NCBI GenBank assembly: GCA_905236305.1
Contig: CAJOPB010000158.1
Coordinates: 1-32,090, forward strand
Origin: an uncultured Oscillospiraceae bacterium
Lineage (GTDB): Bacteria; Bacillota; Clostridia; Oscillospirales; Oscillospiraceae
Direction of reading: 5' to 3'
Length of the DNA: 32,090 nucleotides
Shown here: one piece after another, positions 24,764 to 31,966 of the stretch
How the letters are laid out: every line of letters begins with the position of its first letter
How positions within the stretch are numbered: the first letter of the stretch is position 1
Notes under the pieces: generated by a model
The model's input: only the letters and a program-made list of their open reading frames with translations
Told to the model about the DNA's origin: nothing
Database searches by the model: none
Made by a program: the position numbers and the translations under genes

Positions 24764-26194
24764 TCAGCCGGCGAATTTATCCAGCATCTCAATCCAGCTG
24801 CCCACTGTGAAGGCTACGGAGGCGCAGTATGCCGGGTCCTCCAGGACCAGCTCGCCCTGTCCCTCTGCGGTCCACCAGGCGTAGCCGCGGTCGTTCTTTG
24901 CCGGGAACTCGTCACCGCCGCCGACGGAGTGGTGATAAGTGTCCTCAGTCCCCTGGGCGACCACGGGATTGGAGGAGTAACCGCCCATGTCCTTGCCCCA
25001 GGCGGAGAAGCCGTCTACGGTGCAGGTCATATAGGCGATGAAGGCGCAGGCAGTCCAGGGCAGGGGACTGTTATCCGTCAGGAACAGATAGTGGCAGTAG
25101 CCATACCCTCCGATGCCGGTGTAGCCGTCCTCGTAGGCCGCAACCTTGATGTTATTGACAGAGACAGAAGCGGATTCCTCCACGCTGCGAAGCTTGGAGT
25201 ACACCAGCAGGCCGAACTGGTCGGTGGCGGAGCGGTCCACCAGCACGTTGCAGATGGGGCCGTCGTCGGTCTGGGCGCTGTAGCTCTCCACCCAGAGCTT
25301 GATCCAGGCTAAGGCATAGGCGCCGTTGGGTCCGAGCCCGAGGTCGCTGGCATCCCGCTCCATGGCACTGATGGTGGGCTGGAAATTGGCCTTCTCGTCG
25401 TCACTCAGGGCGTCAAAGGCGCTCTTGAGCCACGCGGCATAGTCGTCGCGGGTCAGCATATACAGGAAGTTCTTGCCGACAATCTCCGAGTCGATGTCCA
25501 TGTAAAGGCCGTGCTCGCCGGGGGCGACGAAGTCCCAGCAGTTATCATAGGTTTTTGTGCCGGTGCAGTTGTACATAAAGACCTTGTTCAGGGTCTGCAG
25601 GGCGAGATAGCTGTTCACCGCCTCCGGCGTGGTGCCGTTTGCCTCGGCCCAGTCCTTTGGAATGAAGGTGTCCAGAATGCCGGTCTGGACCATCTTGCTC
25701 TCGATCTGGTTGCCATCCTGAATCAGAGTCATGGCGAAGGTTCCCACATCCTTCATGGAGTCCGCGGTCAGCTGGTCGAAAATCTTATTGTTCTTCGGCT
25801 GCTGCCACTCATATTCCATGGTATAGCCGGGGTCGATGGTCTGCAGGTACTCGATGAACAGAGGCAGGGCGCTCTTGCCGCGGCTGGAGTTGCCCACGCC
25901 GTAGAAGGTAGCGCCGTTTGACTCCTCAATGGCTTTTTTTGCCAGTTCCTCCAGGCTCATGGTCTGGGCCTCGGCGATAATCTGCTGCGTTTTGCTGAGA
26001 TTTTTGGTCTCTGCCGCAGGAGCCGCGGCCGCCGTGTCCGTGCTGCCGGCTGCGGCGGAACCGCCGGCCGGGGCACTCTGGCCTTGTGTCTCCCCGGGCG
26101 TGCTGCTGCTGCCCTGTGCGGCAGTTCCGCCGCAGCCGGCCAGCAGAGAGAGCGACAGCACGAGTGCCAGAAGCAAAGCAAGAATCTTTTTCAT
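24764..26194 (-). CDS. ABC importer solute-binding lipoprotein
   Basis: A 476-aa exported lipoprotein. The signal peptide is MKKILALLLALVLSLSLLAGC with lipobox LAGC and lipidated C21. A Ser/Ala/Gly-rich linker follows to about residue 65. The mature part begins near EELAKKAIEESNGATFYGVGNSSRG and is a long two-lobed type binding protein; it best resembles AfuA-like families, but the ligand cannot be told from the sequence. It has many aromatic residues and several cysteines beyond C21, such as those in MYNCTGTKTYDNCW. AGGAGG sits seven bases before the ATG. A strong promoter lies about 70 bases upstream, so it is the first gene of the importer operon. Confidence 0.88.
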   Translation of the reverse strand: MKKILALLLALVLSLSLLAGCGGTAAQGSSSTPGETQGQSAPAGGSAAAGSTDTAAAAPAAETKNLSKTQQIIAEAQTMSLEELAKKAIEESNGATFYGVGNSSRGKSALPLFIEYLQTIDPGYTMEYEWQQPKNNKIFDQLTADSMKDVGTFAMTLIQDGNQIESKMVQTGILDTFIPKDWAEANGTTPEAVNSYLALQTLNKVFMYNCTGTKTYDNCWDFVAPGEHGLYMDIDSEIVGKNFLYMLTRDDYAAWLKSAFDALSDDEKANFQPTISAMERDASDLGLGPNGAYALAWIKLWVESYSAQTDDGPICNVLVDRSATDQFGLLVYSKLRSVEESASVSVNNIKVAAYEDGYTGIGGYGYCHYLFLTDNSPLPWTACAFIAYMTCTVDGFSAWGKDMGGYSSNPVVAQGTEDTYHHSVGGGDEFPAKNDRGYAWWTAEGQGELVLEDPAYCASVAFTVGSWIEMLDKFAG

Positions 26195-26263
26195 CGTTCA
26201 TTCCTCCTGTTTTTTTGATGATCCCGGGGGAGGTGTCATTTGCTTTCACCCGAGACTGGGGAG

Positions 26264-26292
26264 ATTATACCATAGACGGATCAAATAATCCA
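26264..26292 (-). promoter_or_regulatory. Extended -10 promoter of the importer operon
   Basis: On the minus strand TATAAT (plus 26264-26269) is directly preceded by TGG, an extended -10. A weak -35, TGGATT, lies 17 bases upstream (26287-26292). A small dyad ATTTG-TC-CAAAT at 26305-26316, just upstream, could be an operator. Confidence 0.75.
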
Positions 26293-26347
26293 GTACTTTG
26301 GTGGATTTGTCCAAATATTTTGCGGATACCGGCCTCCGCAATGGAGA

Positions 26348-27076
26348 TCATGCCTCCCGCAGCCAGGCAACCAGCGCATCCATCAGCGCGTCCTCAAAGC
26401 GGTCGGGAATCAGGCCCTCATCTCCGGAGGACCGCTTTACCGCAGGCACGCCCGCAGTGTCCGGACTGATCACCATATCCGAAAACCGGACGGCCAGCCC
26501 GGCCTTTGCAGCGGCCTGGGAGAGCGCGGACAGCAGTCTGGGCTTTACGTGGTCAGAGCTGAGAAGCGTAATTCCCTGCTTTTCCAGATTTTCCTGTCTG
26601 ATCAGGGACCCCATTTGCAGCGCGAACCTGGCAGCGCCCTGCAACAGGCCGCCGTCGCTGCCCAGACGCCTGACCCCGGAGGTTATCAGTTGGCTGTTCA
26701 GCAGCGCCGCATAGTCGATCTGGACCTGGAGCGCGTGCAGGCTCAGCCGGGAGCCCGGCAGGTCGTCCGCGCGGAGACTGCCGATGTAAACCACCTTGCC
26801 GGGCAGTATTTCCTCAAGATACTGGTTAGCGGCTTTGGTGATGGATTCCGCATGGCTGTCCACCAGCCAGACGATAATCTGATCCTTCAAGTCGTTGTCC
26901 AGATAGCGCAGGAGCTTTTTTGCCACGGGCACGCAATCATTTCCCAGCTTTCCGATCAGCTTTTCCAATTCACTGGGTGCAGGAGCGCTGACGCAGCTGT
27001 CCACTACTCTGGGCAGCAGATTTTCGATGCTTTTTTCATAGTCAATGCTGTCAAGCTTTAATTGTATGCTGACCAT
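26348..27076 (-). CDS. Uncharacterised 242-aa protein upstream of the importer
   Basis: Not recognised. The 242-aa protein is predicted soluble, with no signal peptide or membrane helix. It looks alpha/beta: helical LEKLIGKLGNDCVPVAKKLLRYL (about 38-60), strands such as DQIIVWLVDS (about 65-74) and KVVYIGSL (about 93-101), and a second half rich in short hydrophobic strands and helices (GITLLSSDHVKPRLLSALSQAAAKAGLAVRFSDMVIS). No nucleotide-binding, metal or helix-turn-helix motif was seen. AAAGGAGACGG precedes the ATG. It is read in the same direction as the importer, but the gap of about 150 bases contains the importer promoter, so co-regulation is unproven. A role with the importer is only suggested by position. 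Confidence 0.75.
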   Translation of the reverse strand: MVSIQLKLDSIDYEKSIENLLPRVVDSCVSAPAPSELEKLIGKLGNDCVPVAKKLLRYLDNDLKDQIIVWLVDSHAESITKAANQYLEEILPGKVVYIGSLRADDLPGSRLSLHALQVQIDYAALLNSQLITSGVRRLGSDGGLLQGAARFALQMGSLIRQENLEKQGITLLSSDHVKPRLLSALSQAAAKAGLAVRFSDMVISPDTAGVPAVKRSSGDEGLIPDRFEDALMDALVAWLREA

Positions 27077-27109
27077 AACCGTCTCCTTTGCAGTCTATAT
27101 TGTCTATAC

Positions 27110-27180
27110 TCACAAGAGCAATGAAATTTGCAATTTCATTGCTCTTGTGAAAGGATGCGCTCCGCTCAGCGCATGTCCTT
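27110..27180. repeat. Two tandem hairpins between the editing protein and the 242-aa gene
   Basis: A perfect 19-bp stem joins 27110-27128 and 27132-27150 (TCACAAGAGCAATG.../...CATTGCTCTTGTGA) with a 3-base loop. A second stem, AAGGATGCGCT/AGCGCATGTCCTT with a 2-base bulge, runs 27151-27180. Neither is followed by a T-run on either strand. Possible terminator, small repeat or operator. Confidence 0.6.
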
Positions 27181-27229
27181 GCGGGGGGGCGGGCGCACGT
27201 TCGCACCTTATGCCGTCAACGTCGGGGCG

Positions 27230-27805
27230 TTATTGTGTTTCTGCCGGGAGCGGCTGCTCCGATCCGGTGAGGTGCACCAGCACGGGCGTAACGCCCAGCG
27301 CCGGCAGAATCGTCTCCATCAGACAGCGGACCGGAAAACGAATCGAACTAGTGTTCATGCAGGGGTGACAGCCAAAAAGCGTCTCCTTTGTCACGTCTTC
27401 GTCGATGATCAGCTGAACAAGATGGTCTTTGTCATTCATCAGGGCAAGGACGGAAACGCTGCCGGGATGGACATCCAGCAGCTTCTCCATCCAAACCTCG
27501 TCTGCGAAGGAGAGACGGCTGATCCCCATTTGGGCGGACAGCTCTTTGGTTTTGAAGGGCTTGTCCCCGGGCATGACCAGCAGAAAAAACTTTGTCTTCT
27601 GCCGGTTGCACAGAAAAAGATTCTTGCAGATATGGACGTTCAAAATCGCATCCACCTCTGCGCAGACCTCCATGGTGGTAGCTGGCTGATCCGGGTGATC
27701 CGTGCGGTCATAAGGAACACCCAGACGGTCCAGAAAGGCGTATACACGCATTTCCCGCGCCTCCCGGCCAGTCATATCCGACGGCGCGCCATGAAAAAGC
27801 TCCAT
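27230..27805 (-). CDS. Free-standing prolyl-tRNA editing-domain protein (PrdX/ProX type)
   Basis: A YbaK/PrdX-type protein that hydrolyses mischarged Ala-tRNA(Pro), protecting translation. The 191 aa show the family pattern throughout: RVYAFLDRLGVPYDRTDHP (20-38), KNLFLCNRQKTKFFLLVMPGDKPFKTKEL (with the conserved lysine region near 82-88), RLSFADEVWMEKLLDVHPGSVSVLALMNDK, LIIDEDV and GCHPCMNTSSI. The last segment normally reads HPxxNTAT, so NTSS is a mild change. The ATG at 27805 is chosen, with GAGGTAA upstream; an in-frame start at 27919 would extend it through the promoter region. It appears to be a single-gene unit. Confidence 0.85.
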   Translation of the reverse strand: MELFHGAPSDMTGREAREMRVYAFLDRLGVPYDRTDHPDQPATTMEVCAEVDAILNVHICKNLFLCNRQKTKFFLLVMPGDKPFKTKELSAQMGISRLSFADEVWMEKLLDVHPGSVSVLALMNDKDHLVQLIIDEDVTKETLFGCHPCMNTSSIRFPVRCLMETILPALGVTPVLVHLTGSEQPLPAETQ

Positions 27806-27890
27806 AACGATTACCTCATTGCTTTCAAATCGGCTGATAAGCCGGATAGCTCCCCGTGCCTGGCTGCACACGGATACAGCTTCGGTAAAA

Positions 27891-27919
27891 AGTATATCAC
27901 AACACCGTGCCCGATGCAA
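27891..27919 (-). promoter_or_regulatory. Promoter of the tRNA-editing gene
   Basis: On the minus strand TTGCAT (plus 27914-27919) and TATACT (plus 27891-27896) are 17 bases apart. This puts transcription start about 80 bases before the ATG and directly beside the inverted-repeat element at 27958-28138. Confidence 0.7.
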
Positions 27920-27957
27920 GGCGCGTCGGGCGTCCCCCGCAAACCCAACTTTGAATC

Positions 27958-28138
27958 GCCGCCCGAAAGGACTGGCTTCGCGTCGCAGCGATTCTCGCGC
28001 CTATGCCCTCCGGGGGCCATATTCTTTTTGGCGGCAAAAAGAACTGGGCCCCCGGAGGGACCCAGCTGAGGGCACTGCTGCAAAAAATTGCTTCAAAGAG
28101 AAACCCGCCGGGAGGCACAGCCAGTCCTTTCGGGCGGC
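27958..28138. repeat. 181-base non-coding element with perfect 20-bp terminal inverted repeats
   Basis: The ends 27958-27977 and 28119-28138 are exact inverted copies (GCCGCCCGAAAGG.../...CCTTTCGGGCGGC). Inside sits a nested stem: CCCTCCGGGGGCC (28006-28018) with GGCCCCCGGAGGG (28047-28059), enclosing TTCTTTTTG (28022-28030) with CAAAAAGAA (28035-28043) and a GCGG loop. It fills most of the 363-base gap 27806-28168 and has no convincing gene. No clear target duplication was seen. It could be a miniature mobile element or a conserved palindromic repeat; only copy number would tell. Confidence 0.7.
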
Positions 28139-28168
28139 AGCGTACACGCCGCCTATAATGAATGAATT

Positions 28169-28726
28169 TCAGATTCCGCGCTGCGGCGCGGCAGGGAGCT
28201 GACAGGCATACAGCCACAAGCCCATGGCCAGGGGAAACGGCGTGCGCCGGAGTACCAAAAGCGCGCCCCCGGCCAGGAGCATTGCTGCCGCGGCTGCCTG
28301 AGATACCCCTGCAGTGAAGCGCTCTCCTGTCAGCTCGCACAAAATGCGCCCACCGTCCAGAGGCAGAACCGGCAGCAGATTAAATATGCTCAGGCAAAAG
28401 CTCACTGCCCCGCTGAGCCGCCAGAAGGGGGTTCCCAGACGGCATGCGGCAAGGGAAAAGAGCAGCCCTGCCGCGGGACCGGCCGACAGGCACCACAGCG
28501 CCTTATCCCGCCTGAGCATACCGGCATACGCCAGCTCCACACCGGAGAGATTTAACTGAACCTGCCGAATGGGAGCACCGCACAGGCTCAGCGCCGCGAC
28601 ATGGCCCAGCTCGTGGACCAGCGCGGCCGGCAGCAGTGCGGAGACCACACCTGTACGGTCGAAGAAATAGAGCAGGGCGAACAGCAAAATAGCACTGGGA
28701 GCCACCTGCCAACGGACGGCCTTCAT
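28169..28726 (-). CDS. M50-family intramembrane metalloprotease, SpoIVFB-like
   Basis: A site-2-protease-type membrane peptidase. The 185-aa protein is largely hydrophobic with about 5-6 TM segments. The zinc motif HELGH is at 38-42 (H38, E39, H42) and the second site NLLPVLPLDGGRIL has D124 as third ligand. Length and layout fit the SpoIVFB type, which cleaves pro-sigma-K in the mother cell of sporulating Firmicutes. It overlaps the upstream M23/LytM gene by one base (TGATG), the same order as spoIVFA-spoIVFB. No CBS domain is present, unlike some M50 families. The substrate is unproven. Confidence 0.87.
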   Translation of the reverse strand: MKAVRWQVAPSAILLFALLYFFDRTGVVSALLPAALVHELGHVAALSLCGAPIRQVQLNLSGVELAYAGMLRRDKALWCLSAGPAAGLLFSLAACRLGTPFWRLSGAVSFCLSIFNLLPVLPLDGGRILCELTGERFTAGVSQAAAAAMLLAGGALLVLRRTPFPLAMGLWLYACQLPAAPQRGI

Positions 28727-29598
28727 CAGCCGTTAATGTAGTATTCGGGGTTGAGAAAAATACCGTTGTGCCGCAGCTCAAAGTGCAGATGCGGACCGGT
28801 GACCTGCCCCGTTGCTCCCACAAGCGCAATCTGCTCTCCTGCCTGCACCTTTTGGCCGTTGGTGACCAGGAGCTTGCTGCAATGGGCATATGAGCTGGTC
28901 CAGCCGTCTCCGTGGTCGATGGTAATGTAGTTTCCATAACCGGAGGACTGTCCCGCAAAGATGACGGTTCCGTCGGAAAAGGCCAGAATATCCTCTCCCG
29001 AATTGGCGGCAATATCCGTGCCGTAGTGAAAGCGAACAGCGTTGAGGATGGGGTGCATCCGATAGCCAAAGCCCGAGGACTGATAGCCGCTGACCGGCAC
29101 AACGTAGTCAAACGGAAACTCTGTATAGTCATAATCCACATTCTCCGGCAGAGCGCAGCTGTCCAGAAAGTCCGCCTGACTTTCCAGAAATGCCGCGACC
29201 GCATCCAGAACATGGGGGGCCGGCTCGGGTGTCGGAGAGGGCCTATCCTCCGGTTCCGGTGTCGACGGGGGCTCCGGCGCGGCCGCAGGGGGAAGGGCCG
29301 TGGCGTGCTCGCCGCGGATGCTGCCCTCCTCCATGCGATATTCCAGCGGCTTCGGCTGTGCGGGAACGGGCGTGGGGGACGGCTGCGGCGCGGCAGCGGC
29401 ATCCCGGGAAGCCGGCGCACTCTGGGCGGAGGAGAGGCGGGTGCCGATGGCGTTGAGCGTTTCCATATAGCCTGCTTCCACTCCCAGAGCCTGGGAAGCG
29501 GATTCCTGTACGGCCGCGGTTAAATCAGGAAACAGCAGCTTGAATGCTGTCAAAGCGGTCAGAACAGCGGTTGAGAGCAAAATACCCCTTTTTTTCAT
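28726..29598 (-). CDS. M23/LytM-domain membrane protein, SpoIVFA/SpoIIQ-like
   Basis: A 290-aa protein with one N-terminal hydrophobic segment (about 5-24), a Pro/Ala/Glu-rich spacer (60-130) and a C-terminal LytM domain (about 165-285). The zinc and catalytic residues are present: H191 and D195 in RFHYGTD, H239 in YAHCSK, H270 and H272 in GPHLHFE. It could therefore be an active wall endopeptidase, unlike B. subtilis SpoIVFA, whose LytM domain is regarded as inactive. Coupling to the M50 protease suggests it anchors or regulates that protease during spore formation. GGAG lies eight bases before the ATG, and a nested hairpin sits just upstream. An ordinary cell-wall hydrolase is the alternative. 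Confidence 0.85.
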   Translation of the reverse strand: MKKRGILLSTAVLTALTAFKLLFPDLTAAVQESASQALGVEAGYMETLNAIGTRLSSAQSAPASRDAAAAPQPSPTPVPAQPKPLEYRMEEGSIRGEHATALPPAAAPEPPSTPEPEDRPSPTPEPAPHVLDAVAAFLESQADFLDSCALPENVDYDYTEFPFDYVVPVSGYQSSGFGYRMHPILNAVRFHYGTDIAANSGEDILAFSDGTVIFAGQSSGYGNYITIDHGDGWTSSYAHCSKLLVTNGQKVQAGEQIALVGATGQVTGPHLHFELRHNGIFLNPEYYING

Positions 29599-29611
29599 AG
29601 CATGATCTCCG

Positions 29612-29664
29612 TTCCGGGACCGGAATGCCGCTGCAGGAAACCGCAGCGGAGGTATGTCCCGGAA
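29612..29664 (-). promoter_or_regulatory. Nested hairpin just upstream of the M23 ribosome binding site
   Basis: An outer stem TTCCGGGAC (29612-29620)/GTCCCGGAA (29656-29664) encloses an inner stem CCGCTGC (29628-29634)/GCAGCGG (29643-29649). It ends two bases before CTCC (29607-29610), the M23 Shine-Dalgarno on the minus strand. It could control translation; no clear promoter was seen for this gene. Confidence 0.5.
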
Positions 29665-29721
29665 GAAGTATATGCCGGCAAAGTGAAAACCAGTGCTGAA
29701 AGCTGTCGCAGGAAAAGAGTC

Positions 29722-29750
29722 TTGTGCTGCGGCGGAGCATCTGGTATAAT
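29722..29750 (+). promoter_or_regulatory. Promoter of the NahK-like kinase gene
   Basis: TTGTGC (29722-29727) and a perfect TATAAT (29745-29750) lie 17 bases apart, with TGG before the -10. The leader of about 115 bases to the ATG at 29871 is GC-rich with weak hairpin potential and no recognised riboswitch. Confidence 0.82.
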
Positions 29751-29870
29751 ACTGCCCGGTTTTGATTGCTGTGTCCTCCCCGGCGGAGCGGCACAGCCCG
29801 GAGGGACAGCGGGAGCCATGCGGTATGGCGCGCCTGCCGGCCTCTGTATTCTGAAAACAGGTGAAGATTT

Positions 29871-30947
29871 ATGGAGCAGATACTGTCACATTTTTCCCTT
29901 CTGGGCGCCCCGACACGCTGCCGCGGTCTTGGGGAGGGCCACGTCAACCGCACCTTCTGCGTGGAAACAGACATCGGCCGGCGCTATGTTCTCCAGCGCA
30001 TCAGCCGTGAGGCATTTCACGATATACCCGGCCTGATGGAGAATATTTCTGCCATAACCCATTATATTGCTGCGAGAGTACAGGACCCCCGCGGCTGCCT
30101 CCATCTGGTGCCCACGGTCGAGGGCAGGGACTACCATGTGGACCAGATGGGGGAATACTGGCGGGTGTATCATTATGTGGAGGACAGCATCTGCCTGCAA
30201 AAGGCGGAGAGGCCGGAGGACTTTTATCAAAGCGCAGTCGCCTTTGGACAGTTTCAGTCTCAGCTGCGGGACTTCCCGGCGGCCACACTCCATGAGACGA
30301 TACATAATTTTCACAATACCCCGGACCGTTACCGCATTTTCAGGAAGGCGCTGGCGCGAAATCCCCTGGGACGCGCACGCAATGCCGCGCAGGAAATAGA
30401 GTTTGCCCTCAGCCATGAGAAGGAGGCAGGAACACTGTTGCAGCAGCTGGAGGCCGGGGAGCTTCCGCTGCGGGTTACGCACAATGATACCAAGCTCAAC
30501 AATGTGATGCTGGATGCCCGCACACGGGAGGCCCTGTGCGTGATTGATCTGGACACCGTGATGCCCGGCCTGACGGCCTATGATTTTGGCGATTCCATTC
30601 GGTTCGGAGCCTCCACTGCAGCGGAGGACGAGACGGATCTGAGCAGGGTGGAGGTGGATCTGAACCTGTACCGCTGCTTTGTCAGAGGCTTTCTCTCCGC
30701 CTGCGGAGAGCTCAGCGCGGCGGAGATGGCATCCCTTCCCATGGGCGCTAAGCTGATGACCCTGGAGTGCGGCGTCCGGTTTTTGACGGACTATCTTCTG
30801 GGGGACCGTTATTTTTCCGTCTCGCGCCCGGAGCACAATCTGGACAGGGCAAGAACCCAGTTTCGGCTGGTGGCGGATACGGAGCAAAAGTGGGGCAGAA
30901 TCCAGCGCATACTCCGGGAAGAAGCCCCGCTGCAAAAACCCTGCTGA
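29871..30947 (+). CDS. Phosphotransferase-family kinase, N-acetylhexosamine 1-kinase (NahK)-like
   Basis: An aminoglycoside-phosphotransferase-fold kinase. The 358-aa length matches NahK, which phosphorylates GlcNAc/GalNAc at C1. The N-lobe contains GEGHVNRTFCV (21-31) and RYVLQRIS (38-45). The catalytic loop is HNDTKLNNVML (204-214, D206), and the metal-binding DLDTVMPGLTAYDFGDSIRFGAS (226-248) closely follows the NahK/LnpB pattern. None of the usual partners of the lacto-N-biose pathway (GNB phosphorylase, UDP-sugar enzymes) is in the window, so the substrate is inferred only. AGGTGAAG precedes the ATG. It is transcribed alone, divergent from the M23-M50 pair. Confidence 0.8.
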   Translation: MEQILSHFSLLGAPTRCRGLGEGHVNRTFCVETDIGRRYVLQRISREAFHDIPGLMENISAITHYIAARVQDPRGCLHLVPTVEGRDYHVDQMGEYWRVYHYVEDSICLQKAERPEDFYQSAVAFGQFQSQLRDFPAATLHETIHNFHNTPDRYRIFRKALARNPLGRARNAAQEIEFALSHEKEAGTLLQQLEAGELPLRVTHNDTKLNNVMLDARTREALCVIDLDTVMPGLTAYDFGDSIRFGASTAAEDETDLSRVEVDLNLYRCFVRGFLSACGELSAAEMASLPMGAKLMTLECGVRFLTDYLLGDRYFSVSRPEHNLDRARTQFRLVADTEQKWGRIQRILREEAPLQKPC

Positions 30948-31053
30948 CCGTGTGTCCTTGCCGGAAACGCCGCCGCGAGGCCGGCTCCGGGGGGACGCGA
31001 ATTCCCATAAGCAGCAAAATGCGATATTTTATGAAACTCTCCCGCACTCCTTA

Positions 31054-31082
31054 TTGCCAAGCACAGTATTTTGTGTTAAAAT
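31054..31082 (+). promoter_or_regulatory. Promoter of yebC
   Basis: TTGCCA (31054-31059) and TAAAAT (31077-31082) are 17 bases apart, with TG one base before the -10. It lies about 105 bases after the kinase stop; nothing else was seen in 30948-31053. Confidence 0.78.
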
Positions 31083-31092
31083 AAAAGAGATT

Positions 31093-31119
31093 TCCTGTGA
31101 TTTAATTGCGATCACAGGA
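31093..31119 (+). promoter_or_regulatory. Dyad in the yebC leader, possible operator
   Basis: TCCTGTGAT (31093-31101) and ATCACAGGA (31111-31119) form a perfect 9-bp inverted repeat with a 9-base spacer, beginning about 10 bases past the -10 box. The position fits a repressor site or an RNA hairpin. No regulator is assigned. Confidence 0.5.
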
Positions 31120-31151
31120 CGAAGAAATGAAATACAAGGGGCGAGAAGACT

Positions 31152-31949
31152 ATGTCCGGACATTCCAAATGGCATAACATACAAAAAACCAAGGGCGCCG
31201 CAGATGCCAAGCGTGCGCAGGCATTTACAAAGATCGCGCGGGAAATGATCGTTGCGGTGAAGGAGGGCGGAAGCGGCGACCCCAACAACAATTCCCGCCT
31301 TGCCACCGTCATCGCAAAAGCAAAGGCCGCCAATATGCCCAATGACAACATCAAGCGCACCATAGACAAGGCGCTGGGCTCCGGCAATACGGACAGCTAC
31401 GAGCGCGTGACCTACGAGGGATACGGTCCCAGCGGCGTAGCGCTGATTGTGGAGGCCATGACGGATAACCGCAACCGCACAGCCAGCGAGGTGCGTCATT
31501 ATTTCGACAAATACGGCGGGAATCTGGGTGCTGCCAACTGCGTCTCCTGGTCCTTCGACCGCAAGGGAGTCATCGTAATCGACAATGAGGACGGCGATTT
31601 GGACGAGGACGCCGTGATGATGGATGCCCTGGACTGCGGCGCGGACGACTTTGAGGCGGAGGAGGGCGCTTTCACCGTATATACCGCCACGGATAACATT
31701 GCCGAGGTGAGTGATGCTCTGGGCGCCAAGGGCTATCATGTGATATCCGCCCAGGAGGAGATGATCCCCCAGCAGGGCTATATTAAGCTCAGCAACCCTG
31801 ACGACGCAAAAAATATGCACACAGTGACAATCATCTCCTGCCCGTTCCGAATCAATTTCAACGGTGATATATGTTTCCCCTCCCGCTGCATATTACAACC
31901 GGAGGGGAAAATGATCCCTGCAAAGGGAAAAAGGCTCCCTGGACTGTGA
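31152..31949 (+). CDS. yebC: YebC/PmpR-family protein with a replaced C-terminus
   Basis: YebC proteins act as transcription regulators or, as shown recently for some, as translation factors that relieve ribosome stalling at proline stretches. Residues 1-222 are a standard YebC: MSGHSKWHNIQKTKGAADAKRAQAFTKIAREM, then NMPNDNIKRTIDKALG, YEGYGPSGVALIVEA, NRTASEVRHYFDKYGGNLG and SAQEEMIPQQGYIKLSNPDDAKNM. At that point families normally continue with about 24 residues of the type LKLIDxLEDxDDVQNVWHNWE. Here the frame instead runs 43 unrelated residues (from about 31818) to a stop at 31947-31949. A fragment coding for that kind of ending lies inverted at 32064-32090. Function may be altered or lost. 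AAGGGGCG precedes the ATG. Confidence 0.85.
   Translation: MSGHSKWHNIQKTKGAADAKRAQAFTKIAREMIVAVKEGGSGDPNNNSRLATVIAKAKAANMPNDNIKRTIDKALGSGNTDSYERVTYEGYGPSGVALIVEAMTDNRNRTASEVRHYFDKYGGNLGAANCVSWSFDRKGVIVIDNEDGDLDEDAVMMDALDCGADDFEAEEGAFTVYTATDNIAEVSDALGAKGYHVISAQEEMIPQQGYIKLSNPDDAKNMHTVTIISCPFRINFNGDICFPSRCILQPEGKMIPAKGKRLPGL
31874..31910. repeat. Inverted repeat inside the altered yebC tail
   Basis: TTTCCCCTCC (31874-31883) pairs perfectly with GGAGGGGAAA (31901-31910) around 17 bases. It lies in the 150-base segment between the yebC break and the inverted DUF4160 piece, so it could mark a recombination site; this is only a suggestion from position. Confidence 0.5.
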
Positions 31950-31966
31950 AACAGATCAGGTACCAT

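Noticed and set aside
27811..28340. Short open frames on both strands across the 181-base inverted-repeat element
   Set aside because: They arise from the repeat itself, overlap a promoter or the M50 gene, and lack ribosome binding sites; similar frames from repeats are often mis-annotated as hypothetical proteins.
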